From: Alphaproteobacteria bacterium
Lineage (GTDB): Bacteria; Pseudomonadota; Alphaproteobacteria; Caulobacterales; Hyphomonadaceae
Reading direction: 5' to 3'
DNA: 64,000 bases
Assembly: GCA_018827375.1 (NCBI GenBank)
Contig: JAHJYW010000045.1
Location: forward strand, 186,001 to 250,000
In this document: positions 17,484-27,222 of the stretch, piece by piece
Layout: each line of letters begins with the position of its first letter
Numbering within the stretch: the stretch's first letter is position 1
Position numbers and translations under genes: made by a program
The notes under the pieces: generated by a model
Seen by the model: the letters and a program-made list of their open reading frames with translations, nothing else
Told to the model about the DNA's origin: nothing
Database searches by the model: none

Positions 17484-19943
17484 ATGACTGACTACGCCTA
17501 TACAGACGACGATGCCCCGAGCCTGAGCGATCCCGTGTGGCGGATCCTGACAGGGGCGGCGGCGTTCGGTGCGGGCGTGTTCGTGTGTGGCAGCGTGGGC
17601 TCCTATGTGCCGAGCGATCCGAGCTGGAATGCGGCGACCGACTCTGCCGTGCAGAACCTGTTTGGCGGTCCGGGCGCAATTTTTGCGGATTTTGCGCGTC
17701 AGGGTTTTGGCTGGTCCAGCTGGACGGCCGGTCTTGCCCTGATGATTGGCGGCGCGATGCGGGCTGTGCTGATCGGCGCGCCAAGCGTGCGGCGCTGGCT
17801 GCTGGGCGCTGCCTTTGTGCCGCTGTCCGCCGCCTGCTTTGCGGGTTGGCCTGTGCCGGAATCCTGGCCGCTCAGCGCAGGCCTTGGCGGCGTTGTCGGT
17901 GATGCGCTCTTCTATTATGCGCAAATGCCGTTCCGCGCACTCTTGCTGCCGTCGCCGGGCACATGGGCAGGCCTCATCCTTGGCGGCGCGGCCCTGTGGT
18001 CGGCCCTCTCGGCGCTTGGGTTCCGCCGGACGGATGCCCATCTCCTGCAAGAGGCGGCGACGTCTTCCGGCATGCGCGCCGCGCGCAAGGCGCAGGGCGC
18101 TGTCGGGCTGGTTGCGTCGCTTGGTCGTTTCCTGAAGCCTAAGCGCCGGCCTGCGGAAATCAATGACCGCGCCCGCGTCGTGAAGGGCGATGACGAGCTT
18201 TCCGGCGAGGCACGCCGTTTCCTGCGCACGCCCAAGAAGACGCCTGTCGACTATGATGAGGACGACGAAGATCTCGAGGAGATGTACGACGAGGACATCG
18301 AGGACGAGGATATCGACGAGGACGATCTCGAAGAGGTTGAGGACGTGCCGATCCGCACCTCGCGTGCGGCGGCGCCAAAGCCTTCCGCAAAACCGAAGGT
18401 GACCAAGACCGCGCGTCGCACCAAAGCGACACGCCTGCCATCGATTGACCTGCTGCAGATGCCCGAAGAGCGAGGCGATACGGTCGACGAGGAAGCGCTC
18501 ATCGCCAAGGCGGCGCGCCTGTCCGAAGTGTTGAAAGAGTTCGGCGTGCGCGGCCGGATCAAGGAAGTGCGTCCCGGCCCCGTGATCACCCTGTTCGAGA
18601 TGGAGCCTGCACCGGGCGTGAAATCATCCCGCGTGATTTCGCTGGCGGATGACATTGCCCGTTCGATGAGCGCCGTGTCTGCGCGTGTGGCCGTTGTGCC
18701 GGGCAAGAACGCGATTGGTATTGAACTGCCCAATGATGACCGCGATACGGTTTACCTGCGCACACTGCTGCAGGCCGATCCCTATACGGCGACCCGTGCG
18801 AGCCTGCCGATGGCGCTGGGCGAGGATATTGGCGGCATACCGACCGTTGTTGACCTGGCGAAGATGCCTCACCTGCTCATCGCCGGTACAACCGGTTCGG
18901 GCAAGTCGGTGGGCGTCAACGCGATGATCCTGTCGCTGCTCTACCGCCACACGCCAGAACAGTGCCGCTTCATCATGATCGACCCGAAGATGCTCGAACT
19001 CTCGATCTATGAGGGCATTCCGCACCTGCTGGCGCCTGTCGTGACCGATCCGAAGAAGGCGGTGAACGCCCTGCAATGGACCGTGCGCGAGATGGAAGGC
19101 CGTTATGAGCTGATGTCGAAAGCTGGTGTGCGCAACCTTGGCGGCTTCAACGACAAGGCAGCGAAATACCGTGCCTCGGGTGAGGAAATGGTCCGGAAGG
19201 TCCAGACCGGCTATGATGATCGCGGCAAGCCGATCCATGAGACCGAAGTGCTGCCGGTTGACCATATCCCGAACATTGTCGTCGTGATCGACGAGATGGC
19301 GGACCTGATGATGGTAGCCGGTAAGGAGATCGAAGGCTGCGTGCAGCGCCTGGCGCAAATGGCGCGGGCCGCGGGCATTCACCTGATCACCGCGACGCAA
19401 CGTCCGTCCGTGGACGTGATCACCGGTACGATCAAGGCGAACTTCCCGACCCGGATTTCATACATGGTGACGACGAAGATCGACTCGCGCACGATCCTGA
19501 ATGAACAGGGCGCCGAACAGCTTCTGGGCATGGGCGACCTTCTGTACCAGGCGCCGGGCAAAAAATCGCAGCGCCTGCATGGCCCGTTTGTTTCAGATGA
19601 GGAAGTCGGCGCAGTGGTCGACTGGCTGAAAGAGCAGGGCGAGCCTGACTATGTAATGGACATTCTTGAAGCGCCGGAAGACGGCGGAACAGGTTCAGCC
19701 GTTATGGACGCCATGCTTGGCACATCCACCGGTGATGATGACGAAGACCTGTTCGCCCAATCGATCGCCATCGTCGTGCGCGACAAGCGGGCCTCGACAT
19801 CTTACCTGCAGCGCAGGCTCAAGGTCGGCTATAACAAGGCAGCGGGCCTCATCGACCGGCTCGAGGAAGAGGGCATCGTGTCCGCTCCCAACCATGCCGG
19901 GCGACGCGAAGTGCTGGCCAATGGGGCGCCGAGCAGCGACTGA
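17484..19943 (+). CDS. ftsK: DNA translocase FtsK
   Basis: An 819-residue cell-division DNA pump. Order: short cytosolic N-terminus, about four membrane helices (25-190), a basic stretch, a strongly acidic linker of Asp/Glu runs (about 255-290), the RecA-like motor with Walker A GTTGSGKS near 470-477 and Walker B VVVIDEMADLM, and the gamma winged helix at the C-terminus (about 750-819) that reads polar KOPS sequences. The frame is open further upstream, but MTDYAYTDDD at 17484 is a natural start; no clear ribosome site is visible. A TTAA-N7-TTAG sequence about 185 bp upstream resembles a CtrA box. A terminator follows. Confidence 0.95.
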   Translation: MTDYAYTDDDAPSLSDPVWRILTGAAAFGAGVFVCGSVGSYVPSDPSWNAATDSAVQNLFGGPGAIFADFARQGFGWSSWTAGLALMIGGAMRAVLIGAPSVRRWLLGAAFVPLSAACFAGWPVPESWPLSAGLGGVVGDALFYYAQMPFRALLLPSPGTWAGLILGGAALWSALSALGFRRTDAHLLQEAATSSGMRAARKAQGAVGLVASLGRFLKPKRRPAEINDRARVVKGDDELSGEARRFLRTPKKTPVDYDEDDEDLEEMYDEDIEDEDIDEDDLEEVEDVPIRTSRAAAPKPSAKPKVTKTARRTKATRLPSIDLLQMPEERGDTVDEEALIAKAARLSEVLKEFGVRGRIKEVRPGPVITLFEMEPAPGVKSSRVISLADDIARSMSAVSARVAVVPGKNAIGIELPNDDRDTVYLRTLLQADPYTATRASLPMALGEDIGGIPTVVDLAKMPHLLIAGTTGSGKSVGVNAMILSLLYRHTPEQCRFIMIDPKMLELSIYEGIPHLLAPVVTDPKKAVNALQWTVREMEGRYELMSKAGVRNLGGFNDKAAKYRASGEEMVRKVQTGYDDRGKPIHETEVLPVDHIPNIVVVIDEMADLMMVAGKEIEGCVQRLAQMARAAGIHLITATQRPSVDVITGTIKANFPTRISYMVTTKIDSRTILNEQGAEQLLGMGDLLYQAPGKKSQRLHGPFVSDEEVGAVVDWLKEQGEPDYVMDILEAPEDGGTGSAVMDAMLGTSTGDDDEDLFAQSIAIVVRDKRASTSYLQRRLKVGYNKAAGLIDRLEEEGIVSAPNHAGRREVLANGAPSSD

Positions 19944-19971
19944 TCAAAGTTTTGGTGGGCAAGAAGACGAG

Positions 19972-20010
19972 CTCCCGGTCGCCACAAGAAGCGGCCGGGA
20001 GTTTCTTTTT
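19972..20010 (+). terminator. Rho-independent terminator of ftsK
   Basis: Arms CTCCCGGTCGC (19972-19982) and GCGGCCGGGAG (19991-20001) form an 11-bp stem with one T-G pair and an 8-base loop, then TTTCTTTTT. Confidence 0.88.
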
Positions 20011-20015
20011 GTGCC

Positions 20016-21032
20016 TCAGCCCATCGGGTAGAGGATATCCTTCGAGACCTGATCGCAAGCTTTCATCACATCATCGGACAGGACCATGTCAGCGGCGGCG
20101 AGGATGGGCGCCACCTGTTCCAGCGTGCTGACGCCGACAATGGTGGAGGCGACAAAATCGTGCTGCTTCGACCAAGCTGTGGCCAGCGTGACGGGTGATA
20201 TGCCTGCCTCTTTGGCAATCGCCATGTAGCGTTCGGTAGCCGACAGCGACTTCTCGTTGACGAAGCGCTGCGCCATCACAGTGTGACGGCCGCCCTTGTT
20301 GATATAGCTGGAGAAGCGCGCGCCTTCGGGTGTCGCGCCGCCATTGTACTTGCCCGAAAGGACCCCGCCTGCGATGGGCGAATAAGGGATAAGGCTGACG
20401 CCCTCCTTGCGGCAGATATTGGCCAGCTCGTCCTCGAAGCGACGATTGTTGAGGCTGAAATTGTTCTGGATCGTGTGGTGGCGCACCGTGCCAAGGCGTT
20501 CTGACGTGGCGAGGCTTTTCATCAGGCCCCAGGCGTTTTCATTGCTGCAGCCAATGATGCGAATAAGGCCAGCGCGGACCAGGTCGTCCAGCGTGTCCAT
20601 GGCCTCGTCATATGCGGTGCCATGGTCTGGCCAGTGTGTCTGGTAGAGGTCGATATAGTCCGTATCGAGGCGCTCGAGGCTGGCTTCCACGGCGCGCGTG
20701 ATATTGTGGCGGTCCATGGCGGTCATGCCTGCGCGCTGGGACGACTTGATCCAGCCATGTGACGGGCCGGAGACCTTGGTGGCAATGATCAGGCTGTCGC
20801 GATCCTTGGTCTTCATCCAGCGCCCGACGATTTCTTCGGTACGTCCCGCCCATTTGGGATCAGGCGGTACGGGATAGTTTTCGGCGGCGTCGTAGAAATT
20901 GATGCCCGCGTCGTAGCATTCATCGAGAATGCGGAAGGCTTCCTTTTCGTCAGTCTGGGACCCGAAGGTCATGGTTCCCATACAGATATCGGAGACGTAG
21001 ATGCCGCTTTTGCCGAGACGACGATGTTTCAT
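20016..21032 (-). CDS. Aldo/keto reductase, Tas-like
   Basis: A 338-residue NADPH-dependent TIM-barrel oxidoreductase. The catalytic tetrad is visible: Asp and Tyr in INFYDAAENY, Lys in IATKVSG and His in YQTHWPD. The insertion YPVPPDPKWAGRTEEIVG is typical of the E. coli Tas/YajO group. The substrate is unknown. It stands alone, convergent with ftsK. Confidence 0.9.
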   Translation of the reverse strand: MKHRRLGKSGIYVSDICMGTMTFGSQTDEKEAFRILDECYDAGINFYDAAENYPVPPDPKWAGRTEEIVGRWMKTKDRDSLIIATKVSGPSHGWIKSSQRAGMTAMDRHNITRAVEASLERLDTDYIDLYQTHWPDHGTAYDEAMDTLDDLVRAGLIRIIGCSNENAWGLMKSLATSERLGTVRHHTIQNNFSLNNRRFEDELANICRKEGVSLIPYSPIAGGVLSGKYNGGATPEGARFSSYINKGGRHTVMAQRFVNEKSLSATERYMAIAKEAGISPVTLATAWSKQHDFVASTIVGVSTLEQVAPILAAADMVLSDDVMKACDQVSKDILYPMG

Positions 21033-21105
21033 GGTTTTCCCCAGGGCTTTTTGTTTTGTGCTCCAAGACTAGCGGCAAATGGCGCGAGCGCCATAGCTGG
21101 TGCGC

Positions 21106-22701
21106 TTATTTGAGGGCGCGCTCACCCGAGGTCATGCAGCCAGCCTGGACAAGAATGTCGAGGGCGTCGGTTAAGCCAGCTTCGTAGCGCTTCCAGCGGG
21201 CGAGCGAGCCGGTATAGAGCGGCTGGCGCACCTGCGCAGAACTCGCTGTCGCCACCGGGGCGGCATTTTCATGGAACGCGAGGCAGGCGGCCTCGAAAGG
21301 CAGGCCGCAGAAGTCCAGCAAGCGGCGGGTCTCGGTCTCGATATCGGCGACGACGTTTTCATAGTGGACTTCGCAGAACCGATCGGCTGGCAGGGCGCGC
21401 GCAAAGGCCTTCATCATTCGGTCGAAACCGACATAGTAACGGGCCGTGTCTTCAAGGCTGAAGGCGTAATTGTAATAGGAGAAGCTTGTCGCGAACATCT
21501 GGCGATAATTGCTGAGCACGGTGTCGGCCGGGTGACGGCGCAGGCAAATGACGCGCGCATTGGGCAGGGCCGCGAGAATGAGCGCGCTGTAGAAGGCGTT
21601 GAGCGGCATCTTGTCGATGAAGCGGCCTTCAATGTTCTGCGTGCTATGCACGCTGTCCATATAGGCCTTGCCGAGTGCAGCGAGATCGAGCGTTCCGGCT
21701 GCTGCCAGCGTCTCCGGGTCGAGCACATAGTTTGAGCGCGTCGCCGACTGGCGCTTCAGGCAGAGGCCGAAATCCGTCAGCTCGCCGGCCGATGTGATGG
21801 CGCTGTGACTGGAGAGGATACGGTCGACCAGCGTGGTGCCGGTGCGCGGCATGCCGACGATGAAGAGCGGTGCGGCGTCGGCATATCCCGGTTTACCGCT
21901 CAGCTGCGCGATTGTGGCCTGAGCGGCGTCGAACAGGGCCGTGTCGAAGGCGGGGTCATGGTGAATCGCCTGGCGCTTCTTCGCCTTGGCGCGGACGAGC
22001 CAGGAAAGCGCTTCGGCCGGGTTGCCGATATCCTCGTGGGCCTTGGCGAGTGCGTGACCGGTGCGCAGGGCGTGATCGGCATCGTCCTTTGTGGCGGCGA
22101 AGGCCGCTTCCAGTTCGGCAAGACGGTTTTTTCCTCCCGTCTGGCGCGTGATCTGCACGATTGACGAGAGGGCGCGCGTTTCGAGCGGGTCGATGGCGAG
22201 GCAGCGTTCGAAGGCGGCCCGTGCGGCATCCATGTCGCCAAGAAACTGCAGGGCCGCGCCATGATTGTAATGATAGTCCGCCAGCCCGGGGGCGGCCTTG
22301 GTTGCGGCGGCGTAGAAGGGCATGGCGTCGGCATGCAGGCCGGCACGGCTGAAAACGACGCCGAGCGTGTCAAGCGTGTAGGCATCTTCCGGCTGCAGCG
22401 CTGCAGAGGCGCGCGCGGCTTCGAGCGATAGGTCGCGGTTGAGTCGGGCGATTTGGCTTCGCGCGAGTTGGGCGAGGGCGCCAGCGTGATCCGAATTGTA
22501 ATGAAGGGCGCGCTCGAAGAGTTCAACCGCCTTGGCATGATTGGCATGGTCTGCGGTGAGGATGCCGAGCAGGTAATAGGCCTGTGCCGAGGTGGGGTCG
22601 GCATGGAGTACGTCCATACAGATGGCATGGGCCGATTTGTAATTCCTGGCGGCTAGAAGGGCTGCGGCTTCGTCGAGCTGAGTGTTGCCGAAAGTCATCA
22701 T
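21106..22701 (-). CDS. Tetratricopeptide repeat sulfotransferase
   Basis: A 531-residue two-part protein. The N-terminal half (about 1-250) is TPR repeats (ALHYNSDHAGALAQLARSQ, FERCLAIDPLETRALS). The C-terminal half is a PAPS-dependent sulfotransferase with the 5'-phosphosulfate loop IVGMPRTGTTLVDRIL and the 3'-phosphate region ALPNARVICLRRHPADTVLSNYR. It should move sulfate from PAPS to an unknown acceptor. The divergent neighbour is a TonB receptor, a pairing I have seen described for marine alphaproteobacteria. Confidence 0.88.
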   Translation of the reverse strand: MMTFGNTQLDEAAALLAARNYKSAHAICMDVLHADPTSAQAYYLLGILTADHANHAKAVELFERALHYNSDHAGALAQLARSQIARLNRDLSLEAARASAALQPEDAYTLDTLGVVFSRAGLHADAMPFYAAATKAAPGLADYHYNHGAALQFLGDMDAARAAFERCLAIDPLETRALSSIVQITRQTGGKNRLAELEAAFAATKDDADHALRTGHALAKAHEDIGNPAEALSWLVRAKAKKRQAIHHDPAFDTALFDAAQATIAQLSGKPGYADAAPLFIVGMPRTGTTLVDRILSSHSAITSAGELTDFGLCLKRQSATRSNYVLDPETLAAAGTLDLAALGKAYMDSVHSTQNIEGRFIDKMPLNAFYSALILAALPNARVICLRRHPADTVLSNYRQMFATSFSYYNYAFSLEDTARYYVGFDRMMKAFARALPADRFCEVHYENVVADIETETRRLLDFCGLPFEAACLAFHENAAPVATASSAQVRQPLYTGSLARWKRYEAGLTDALDILVQAGCMTSGERALK

Positions 22702-22875
22702 GGGAACATCTTTAGCAGGTCTGTCCTGTTTTGAGGCAGATACTGCCCGCTTTGCTCATTTTGGCGCGTGAACCAACAAAAGAGAAGTCCGCCCGACAGC
22801 CCGCTTGCCTATGCGGCGCTGGGTGCAAACAGTTCTTCAGGTGAGGCGGGACCCAGACAAGATGAGGGAAACACC

Positions 22876-25392
22876 ATGAGAACGACTCTTTTGAAAACAA
22901 CAAGTGCAATTGTACTCGTTGCGAGTGCTGCACTGGCTGCAAATGCACAGGATACTGCAGAAGACACGGAACTGCGTGCCCAGACAATCACCGTTACGGC
23001 GACCCGCCGGGCTGAGAGCGTGCAGGACGTGCCGCTCAATATTGCGGCCGTCGGCGGGGCGCAGATCGAGGAACAGGGCTTTGACGAGCTCGCTGATGTG
23101 CTTGCCTATATTCCGGGCATCAATGTCGTCGATCGTGGCGGGCGGCAGGGCAACCCGATTGTCGTGCGCGGCCTGAATGCCGATGGCCTGGGCTCGGGCG
23201 ATGGCAATAATGATGGTGGCGGCACGGTTGCGACCTATATCGGCGAAGTTCCGCTATTCGTGGACTTGAAGCTGAACGATCTTGAGCGTGTCGAAGTTCT
23301 GCTCGGGCCGCAGGGCACGCTTTACGGCGCTGGCACGCTGGGCGGCGCAATCCGCTATATCCCGGCCAAGCCAAAATTTGACGGTGACATGCTCAACGTC
23401 CGGGGCGAACTCTCCCAGAATTTCGAGGCGGACAATCTCAGCTACGATACCGGGTTCACGGTGAACAAGGTGATCGCGCCGAACTTCGCTGTGCGGGCTT
23501 CGATCGACTATGAAGATAATAGCGGTTTTACCGACTATCCTTTTGTTGTGCGTGATATTGGCGTTTCCGAGCCGGATCCCGACTTCAGTGATCCGGTCGA
23601 TGTGGGCACAAATCTCAAGCGCGTGAAGGATGCCGACGGCGAACAGGTCCTGTCGGGCCGTGTGGCCGCGCGCTGGGAGCCAGTCTCGTGGCTTGATGGC
23701 ACACTGACCTATTATTACCAGAAATCCGACGTTGAAGGGCGTCAGATATCGAGCGCGCGTTCAACTGTACCGGCGGGCAAATATGAAGCCGGCATGCGCG
23801 TTGAAGAGCCAAACGAAATCACGAACCAGCTGCTGGCACTGGAAATCACGGCAGATCTCGGCTTTGCCGAACTGACATCGGCAACCGGCTATTCGCGGTT
23901 TGACGACAATGGCCAGCGCGATCAGACGGACCTGCTGATCTCTCTTGAATACAGTTACGAGCTGTTCCCGACCTTCACGGCCTATACCCATGAGAAGGGC
24001 AAGCAAGACCGGATCAACCAGGAGGTCCGGCTCGTGTCTACGACAGACAGCCGCTTCAACTGGATCGTTGGCGCTTTCTACAATCAGTTTGACCAAGCGG
24101 CCTATTCGGCTGAATTCACACCGGGCTATTCGTCCTATCTCGGCATCTCGCCGGCCGCGGATCTGGAATATTATTCCAAGTTCTATTCCACGCTGGAAGA
24201 GACCGCATTCTTTGGTGAGATCGGTTACGACATTACCGACCGTTGGTCTGTGACCCTGGGCGGCCGGTATTATGAATATGATCTGGAATCCTATAGCTCG
24301 ACCGATTTCCCCCTTGGAGATGCGGGCTATGTGCCTGTGGGTATCAGCAGCCTGGAATCGGATCTGAAATCTGATTATGCCGCAGGGATCGCAGCAGGTG
24401 GCGACAGCGGGCTGAATGGTACGGAAAAGACCGGGCAGTCGGACAACGGGACGCTCTTCAAGTTCAACACGTCGTACAAGTTCACGGATGACCTGCTGGC
24501 GTATTTCACGGTGTCTGAGGGTTACCGGATCGGCAACTCGAACGGCATTGGCCTTTGCCCCGATTATGACCCGACGGATACAGCGCAGCAGGAGTGTGCG
24601 CTGGTGCCGGGCCAGCAATTTGGCCCCAATGCTGGGGATGTTTCGTCCCGCGATGAATCGCAGTACGGTCCCGACACGACCAAGAACTATGAAGTCGGGT
24701 TCAAGTCCGAGTTTGCAGATGGCCGCATTACGCTCAACGGCGCATTCTACTATGTGGAATGGACCGACCCGCAGCTAAGTTCTTCGACCATCAATGCATC
24801 GATTCCCATTACGGTGAATGCCGAAGGGGCCGAGTCAAAGGGGGTTGAGCTCAACGGGAGCTGGCTCGTTACAGACAATCTCAATGTGCGTGGCAGCTAC
24901 AGCTATACCGAAGCAAGCCTGACCGCTCCAGCACCGGGCCTTGTGGGCACCATCTCGCCACCAGGATTCGGCAGCGCACTGATTGACGGTCGCGATGGCG
25001 ACCGCCTGCCGGGCTCACCGGAAAACCAATTCTCGTTTTTCGGTAGCTACATGATCCCGAACACCGGTCTCGACGGCCAGTTGATCGCCAATTTTGGTTA
25101 TGCCTGGCAAAGCGATGTGTTGACCCGTACCGGCAATCTGGGCGACGGCATCACGCTGGATTCCTTCGGCGTGGCAAATGCATCGCTCGTCTATGACACA
25201 GGCAAATGGCAAGCCACGCTGTTCGTGAACAACCTGTTTGACGAGTATTATGAGACAGGTGTCCGCGGCACACCGCTCTACAATCAGGTGCTGACAGATG
25301 ATGCTGGCGGACCGGTCTATGAACGGACCTACTATACCTATGTCGGGTCGCCGCGCGTGCTGGGCATTCGTGTGAACTACACATTCGAGTAA
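22876..25392 (+). CDS. TonB-dependent receptor
   Basis: An 838-residue outer-membrane active transporter. It has a signal peptide (ANAQ, about residue 25), a TonB box near TITVTATRR, a plug domain (SVQDVPLNIAAVGGAQIEEQG, INVVDRGGRQGNPIVVRGLN, ERVEVLLGPQGTLYGAGTLGG) and a 22-strand barrel ending VNYTFE. It resembles the large CirA/IroN-like group of the Sphingomonadales-Caulobacterales type; the ligand is unknown. GAGGGA precedes the ATG at 22876; the frame is open further upstream without a signal peptide. A terminator follows. Confidence 0.92.
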   Translation: MRTTLLKTTSAIVLVASAALAANAQDTAEDTELRAQTITVTATRRAESVQDVPLNIAAVGGAQIEEQGFDELADVLAYIPGINVVDRGGRQGNPIVVRGLNADGLGSGDGNNDGGGTVATYIGEVPLFVDLKLNDLERVEVLLGPQGTLYGAGTLGGAIRYIPAKPKFDGDMLNVRGELSQNFEADNLSYDTGFTVNKVIAPNFAVRASIDYEDNSGFTDYPFVVRDIGVSEPDPDFSDPVDVGTNLKRVKDADGEQVLSGRVAARWEPVSWLDGTLTYYYQKSDVEGRQISSARSTVPAGKYEAGMRVEEPNEITNQLLALEITADLGFAELTSATGYSRFDDNGQRDQTDLLISLEYSYELFPTFTAYTHEKGKQDRINQEVRLVSTTDSRFNWIVGAFYNQFDQAAYSAEFTPGYSSYLGISPAADLEYYSKFYSTLEETAFFGEIGYDITDRWSVTLGGRYYEYDLESYSSTDFPLGDAGYVPVGISSLESDLKSDYAAGIAAGGDSGLNGTEKTGQSDNGTLFKFNTSYKFTDDLLAYFTVSEGYRIGNSNGIGLCPDYDPTDTAQQECALVPGQQFGPNAGDVSSRDESQYGPDTTKNYEVGFKSEFADGRITLNGAFYYVEWTDPQLSSSTINASIPITVNAEGAESKGVELNGSWLVTDNLNVRGSYSYTEASLTAPAPGLVGTISPPGFGSALIDGRDGDRLPGSPENQFSFFGSYMIPNTGLDGQLIANFGYAWQSDVLTRTGNLGDGITLDSFGVANASLVYDTGKWQATLFVNNLFDEYYETGVRGTPLYNQVLTDDAGGPVYERTYYTYVGSPRVLGIRVNYTFE

Positions 25393-25417
25393 CGCGCAGG
25401 GGCGCTTTGCGGGGGAG

Positions 25418-25446
25418 GGGGCTGTCTTTCGGGGCAGCCCCTTTTT
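25418..25446 (+). terminator. Rho-independent terminator of TonB receptor
   Basis: Arms GGGGCTG (25418-25424) and CAGCCCC (25435-25441), a 10-base loop and TTTTT. It overlaps the last codon of the convergent deacylase gene by 2 bp. Confidence 0.85.
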
Positions 25447-25957
25447 ATTGGGCCGCCGTTGCGAGCGCGGCGAAGTCGACAATTTCGAGCGGGCGGCCTG
25501 TGGCGGCGACGAAGCGCTTGAAATCTTCGCGCGACAGGGCGGTGGTGCCTGTATTGATCAGCGGGTGGAAATTGACCGGGTCAGCCGCAAAAAGCGCTGC
25601 GTCCGCGATGAAGCGTACCTTGCAGGCCGGATCATTCATCAGCGCAAAGGCCGTGACCGATCCCGGCGTGACGCCGAGCAGGTCGAGCAGGGCCTCCGGC
25701 GTACCGAAGGAGAGGCGTTTGGTGGCAATGTGGCGGTGGAGATGGTTGAGGCGGATCTGGGTGTGGGCCTCGGCCGAGATGAGGATGAAGGTGCCGTCCT
25801 TGTCCTTCAGGAAGAGGTTCTTTGTGTGCACACCCGGCATGGCGGCCTTCATGTCGGCGCCGTCATCCACCGTGAAGACGGCCTCATGCCAGTGCGTCGC
25901 GTGCGCGATGGCGTGATCATCGAGGAAGGCGAACAGGTCTTCAGGGCTTGCGGTCAT
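25445..25957 (-). CDS. Prolyl-tRNA associated editing protein (ProX/YbaK type)
   Basis: A 170-residue trans-editing deacylase. The motifs VHTKNLFLKDKDG (the Lys-rich strand), ATKRLSFGTPEALLDLLGVTPGSVTAFALMND and a terminal region VNFHPLINTGTTALS match the PrdX/ProXp-ala group, which hydrolyses Ala-tRNA-Pro. The frame can be extended to 25993, but GCAGG lies next to the ATG at 25957 and homologues start there as I recall. Confidence 0.87.
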   Translation of the reverse strand: MTASPEDLFAFLDDHAIAHATHWHEAVFTVDDGADMKAAMPGVHTKNLFLKDKDGTFILISAEAHTQIRLNHLHRHIATKRLSFGTPEALLDLLGVTPGSVTAFALMNDPACKVRFIADAALFAADPVNFHPLINTGTTALSREDFKRFVAATGRPLEIVDFAALATAAQ

Positions 25958-26016
25958 CCTGCACTTTGGGCCAAGACTTGCCTTTAGCGTCAAGCCTTTC
26001 GGAGAAACTTATCCCC

Positions 26017-26751
26017 ATGCGTCTCGAGTGCTATAAAATACACGACGTTGCCCCGGAAATCGTGCCGGGCCGCAGCCAGCGCGAATGGATGGATGCGTTT
26101 CCGGACCGCCACCCCTATCGCTGCCTGCCGCTGACCATGGCAAACTCCACGGGCTGGGAAATCCTCTGCCCGATGGACATCAAGATCCAGTGGAATGGCG
26201 GGCCGAAAAAAGAGGACATCAGTTTCCTCACAACCGGTGACCCGGCGGCGATACCGAGCTTTGCCGACAGCCATTTCATGCGCGGCATCGTGACGTTTCA
26301 TACAGGACACCTGTTTCGCACCCCGCCCGGCTGGGGCGTGTGGGCGACGGGCGCGCCGAACTGGCCGAAGGATGGCATTTCGCCCCTGACGGGCCTGGTG
26401 GAAACGGACTGGCTGCCTTTCCCGTTTACAATGAACTGGGCGATGACGCGGCCGGGTGAAGTGGTGTTCCGCAAGGGCGAACCCTTCTGCTTCGTGACGC
26501 TGATGGAGCACCGGAAGCTCGAAGAGATCGAACCGGAACGCCAGATCATGACGACCAATCCCGAGCTGGTGAAGGAATACGAGGCCTGGACGGCGAGCCG
26601 GTCAGACTTCAATGCCCGCCTCGCAACGGGCGAGGAAAAGGCCATGAAGGAACGCTGGCAGCGCCACTATATGAAGGGCCAGAAGGTGACCGGCGACAAG
26701 GCCGACGAGCACCAGACCAAGCGCCGGTTGAAGCCAGTGAAGGACATGTAG
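26017..26751 (+). CDS. DUF6065 family protein
   Basis: A 244-residue soluble protein: YRCLPLTMANSTGWEILCP, RGIVTFHTGHLFRTPPGWG, MNWAMTRPGEVVFRKGEPFCF and a charged C-tail. The pattern matches DUF6065, described mostly from alphaproteobacteria and of unknown function. GGAG lies 12 bases before the ATG. It is divergent from the ProX gene and convergent with hisE. Confidence 0.75.
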   Translation: MRLECYKIHDVAPEIVPGRSQREWMDAFPDRHPYRCLPLTMANSTGWEILCPMDIKIQWNGGPKKEDISFLTTGDPAAIPSFADSHFMRGIVTFHTGHLFRTPPGWGVWATGAPNWPKDGISPLTGLVETDWLPFPFTMNWAMTRPGEVVFRKGEPFCFVTLMEHRKLEEIEPERQIMTTNPELVKEYEAWTASRSDFNARLATGEEKAMKERWQRHYMKGQKVTGDKADEHQTKRRLKPVKDM

Positions 26752-26787
26752 GCGGGCGACCTTTCCCGTGGAAAGACAGCGCGCGAA

Positions 26788-26817
26788 ATGCCCGACGACA
26801 TGCCCGTAAAATGCCCG
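26788..26817. repeat. Three spaced ATGCCCG repeats
   Basis: ATGCCCG occurs at 26788, 26800 and 26811 (12 and 11 bp apart, about one helical turn) in the convergent spacer between the DUF6065 gene and hisE. The last copy runs into a small CCGGA/TCCGG hairpin. The same heptamer recurs at 60245-60407. Confidence 0.6.
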
Positions 26818-26855
26818 GATACAGTCCGGATATGTCCGAAAGTGACAAAGCCGCG

Positions 26856-27212
26856 CTAATCCTGCTTGCGGGCGGCTTTTTCAGCGATGCCGCTGGTGCC
26901 CTGGCGCGCTTCGAGTTTCGCGGCGACGGCATCAAGCGGCACACCGCGTGCGCGCAGGCCCACCATGATGTGGTAGATCACGTCGGCGGCCTCTGAGGCG
27001 ACATTCTCATCGCTCTCGCGGATGACGGCTTCGGCCAGCTCTGCGCCTTCTTCGGCGATTTTGGCGGCGACGGCATCCGGCCCCTTGGTGAGCAGGCGGG
27101 CGGTCCAGCTAGTGCCGGCATCGCCTTCAAGGGCGCGCGCGTCGATGGTGCCCGCAAGATGTTCCAGCGCGGCGGCGAGGCGGGCGAGGGGGCCGAGTTC
27201 GGTGGGGGACAT
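26856..27212 (-). CDS. hisE: Phosphoribosyl-ATP pyrophosphatase
   Basis: A 118-residue all-alpha NTP pyrophosphohydrolase for the second step of histidine synthesis. The metal-binding helices are present: KIAEEGAELAEAVI and VASEAADVIYHIMVGLRARGV. It follows hisF by 10 bp as in other alphaproteobacteria and is a separate gene, not fused to hisI. Confidence 0.94.
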   Translation of the reverse strand: MSPTELGPLARLAAALEHLAGTIDARALEGDAGTSWTARLLTKGPDAVAAKIAEEGAELAEAVIRESDENVASEAADVIYHIMVGLRARGVPLDAVAAKLEARQGTSGIAEKAARKQD

Positions 27213-27222
27213 GGCGGGACTC

